Shown: positions 62,801-64,000 of the stretch, piece by piece
Layout: the number at the start of each line of letters is the position of its first letter
Numbering within the stretch: position 1 is the first letter of the stretch
NCBI GenBank assembly: GCA_014529385.2
Contig: CM043962.1
Span: 88,687,180-88,751,179 of the forward strand
Direction: 5' to 3'
From: Adiantum capillus-veneris
Lineage: Eukaryota > Streptophyta > Polypodiopsida > Polypodiales > Pteridaceae
Length of the DNA stretch: 64,000 bases
The notes under the pieces: model-generated
What the model saw: the letters and a program-made list of their open reading frames with translations, nothing else
Told to the model about the DNA's origin: nothing
The model's database searches: none
Position numbers and translations under genes: made by a program

Positions 62801-63195
62801 ATAGGTCTAGCAACAAGGGATGGTTTATGTAATTTGGGGAGGAAGTAGATTCAGCAGGGTTTGGAAGGTTTTGAGAGGGGTGCAAGGATAAAGATACGTT
62901 GTTCCATGGGGAGGAGGGTGTATCTATGGATGATGGTAGAGAGGAGAGAGGCTAGGTAGTTGTGAGGAGGTGGGGTGGTTGGTTGATAGGTGATGGGGTC
63001 ATTGAGTTGTTTAAGTGCCTCATTCTCATACAATTCCTTTGAGAGGATAGTAAGACCAAGGTTTTTGTCGACGGGTTTAATAACAATGACCCCAAGGTGA
63101 TGAGGTCATTGAGTATTTTAAGTGCCTCATTCTCATACAATTCCTTTGAGAGGATAGTAAGACCAAGGTTTTTGTCGGTGGGTTTAATAACAATG
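62801..63195 (-). pseudogene. Penelope-like RT N-terminal region, broken and duplicated
   Basis: The minus strand reads DKNLGLTILSKELYENEALK and QLNDPITYQP, the N-terminal KADKN-type segment of these RTs, then STIIHRYTLLPMEQRIF. After a TGA at 62,851-62,853 comes IYFLPKLHKPSLVARPI, the diagnostic PKLHK motif of Penelope-like RT. The first segment occurs twice (62,992-63,089 and 63,100-63,195). A frame change near 62,790 links it to the main RT part. Confidence 0.75.
62992..63195. repeat. Tandem duplication in RT N-terminal region
   Basis: About 96 bp (GTCATTGAGT...AAGTGCCTCATTCTCATACA...GGTTTAATAACAATG) occurs at 62,992-63,089 and 63,100-63,195, almost identical. Confidence 0.9.
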
Positions 63196-63204
63196 GAGTT
63201 TAAT

Positions 63205-63466
63205 AAAATTCAAACCCTACTTCCCCCCTTTTCTTTCAAACACCTTCCCTCCTAAACTCACCCTACTTAAACAAACCCCTACTCCCTTCCCAAAACTTCT
63301 TTACAATCTCCAATCTCCCTGGAAACACCACTGATGAGCTCTCTAAAGAGCGAAACGTGTTTGGTTTCTTCTCCCCCCAACTTTTCCCAAAACCACAACC
63401 CCCCTCCCCCCCATGAAGCTAGAGTGTTCCGCATGCTTGGTCTTTCTTGATTTATCTATTTATGGA
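63205..63466 (+). repeat. Inverted repeat arm of Penelope-like element (right)
   Basis: Reverse complement of 60,597-60,858 with about 90% or better similarity by eye. Confidence 0.9.
63327..63365 (+). ncRNA. Hammerhead ribozyme motif, intact core (type I layout)
   Basis: All conserved parts are in order: stem I 5' strand ACCA (63,327-63,330), CUGAUGA (63,331-63,337), stem II GCUCU/AGAGC with loop CUAA (63,338-63,351), GAA (63,352-63,354), a self-complementary ACGUGU as a minimal stem III (63,355-63,360), U17 at 63,361, and stem I 3' strand UGGU (63,362-63,365). Cleavage is predicted after 63,361. The very short palindromic stem III is like that of Penelope-element hammerheads, which are thought to act as dimers. 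Confidence 0.82.
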
Positions 63467-63689
63467 AATGCTTCAAAGTGAACAAAAGCCTTCACAAAAA
63501 CAATAAGTTTTTGTGAAGAATCCACGAAGGTGTTCTTACGACGAACGACACGTGAAGCCCTACAATTTTTGCAAGGTGAGGTTCGCATACAACACAAATC
63601 ACCGAGCATATAAAACACAAAGACTTCAAGCTTTACAACGTACAAGTTGACATTTTTTTTGTCTCTCTTTACATTAGTGTGTGTCTACC
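63467..63689 (+). other. Leader downstream of the right inverted arm; no gene seen
   Basis: Non-coding on the plus strand. A 61-codon minus-strand frame (63,460-63,645) contains PCKNC and is considered a chance frame. Confidence 0.35.
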
Positions 63690-63940
63690 ATGGCCAGTGA
63701 GGATATCCCACCTATGCACACTTTTGATTTTGAGCACGTAGATCAAAATCAGGGCACCATGGGTGTTGTCGACACTAATATGCATGACGATGATGATCTA
63801 GGAGATCATGGTCTTGTAGATATGGCTGCTTTCAAGACTTTGGAAAATTGCTAAAGCGTACTTGAAAGCAACCTTTCCGCACTCAATGCAAATGTTACAA
63901 ATCTTATTGAGCTACTTGTGAAATTTATGAATTCATAGAT
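63690..63940 (+). pseudogene. Short plus-strand ORF, possibly the start of another retroelement protein
   Basis: ATG 63,690 opens 54 codons starting MASEDIPPMHTFDFEHVDQN, very acidic in the middle (MHDDDDLGDHG), ending at TAA 63,852-63,854. Read through the stop, the frame continues with a heptad-like SVLESNLSALNANVTNLIEL. It lies downstream of the right inverted arm in plus orientation, so it may be the N-terminus of a second, oppositely oriented Penelope-like element or a gag-like ORF. No family was recognised. Confidence 0.35.
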
Positions 63941-64000
63941 GGCTCAAGGAGCCACAACTGGCACGATTCAAGGAGACCAAGCTTGCACGACTCAAGGAGT

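Larger units (their letters stand above)
60597..63466 (-). mobile_element. Penelope-like retroelement flanked by inverted repeats
   Basis: A minus-strand Penelope-type RT (61,742-63,195 with breaks) lies between two about 260-bp inverted repeats that each carry a hammerhead motif. Hammerheads in repeat units at the ends are a known trait of Penelope-like elements. No GIY-YIG endonuclease or CCHH zinc motif follows the RT, in any frame I could read, before the left arm. The arrangement could also be two elements in head-to-head contact near 63,200. Confidence 0.75.

Noticed and set aside
63460-63645. Minus-strand frame with PCKNC as the zinc linker or endonuclease of the Penelope-like element
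   Set aside because: It lies upstream of RT and beyond the terminal repeat, has only one Cys pair and no GIY-YIG motif; probably chance.
1-64000. CRISPR array, operon, phage or defence system
   Set aside because: The repeats are microsatellites, LTRs and tandem duplications. Spliced exons and plant retroelements show a eukaryotic nuclear context.

Overview
This window reads as nuclear DNA of a land plant with a large, repeat-rich genome. The plant evidence is direct. Four separate LTR elements carry primer-binding sites matching plant initiator tRNA-Met (TGGTATCAG...), one LTR family is full of AAACCCTAA telo-boxes, and the one recognisable host gene is a spliced omega-amidase (NIT2-type) fragment with GT-AG introns. 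A Penelope-like reverse transcriptase and an APE-type LINE family fit a fern, lycophyte, gymnosperm or other non-model plant better than a typical angiosperm, but this is inference. Almost everything else is dead mobile DNA, and no complete protein-coding host gene is visible.

Layout. 1-2.95 kb: broken hAT transposase (BED finger, DUF659, dimerisation domain, acidic tail). 3.3-6.1 kb: two related LTRs in inverted orientation; the right one is the 3' LTR of a minus-strand Ty3/gypsy relic (5.3-11.7 kb) that has a second retropepsin-like domain after its integrase. 12.56-13.5 kb: last five exons of an omega-amidase gene, including a 16-nt microexon. 15.2-19.3 kb: an old LINE relic split by a complete non-autonomous LTR element (16,051-19,108, TSD AACAC). 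19.95-31.9 kb: a head-to-tail series of LINE copies whose ends lie in or next to (TC)n microsatellites; a gag-only LTR element (21.7-24.2 kb) and a hAT-like non-autonomous insertion (27.6-28.2 kb) sit inside it. 33.4-34.9 kb: 5' part of another LINE. 34.9-37.4 kb: second minus-strand gypsy relic, again with a retropepsin-like domain after integrase. 38.6-41.1 kb: Ty1/copia relic. 41.7-44.4 kb: LTR plus leader of another LTR element. 47,126-59,647: chromodomain gypsy element with 1.6-1.7 kb LTRs, interrupted by a complete copia element (52,906-57,955, perfect TSD GATTG). 60.4 kb: tRNA-derived SINE head. 60.6-63.5 kb: Penelope-like element flanked by inverted repeats that each contain a hammerhead ribozyme motif.

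Nothing here works as an operon or pathway. The window records successive insertions, with nested elements dated relative to one another by TSDs and interrupted hosts. The most notable signals are the hammerhead-bearing Penelope-like element without a visible endonuclease, the LINE family bound to TC microsatellites at both ends, the repeated integrase-retropepsin architecture in gypsy elements, and a five-fold hairpin repeat in the non-autonomous LTR element. All ORFs were judged by eye, and no database search was run.
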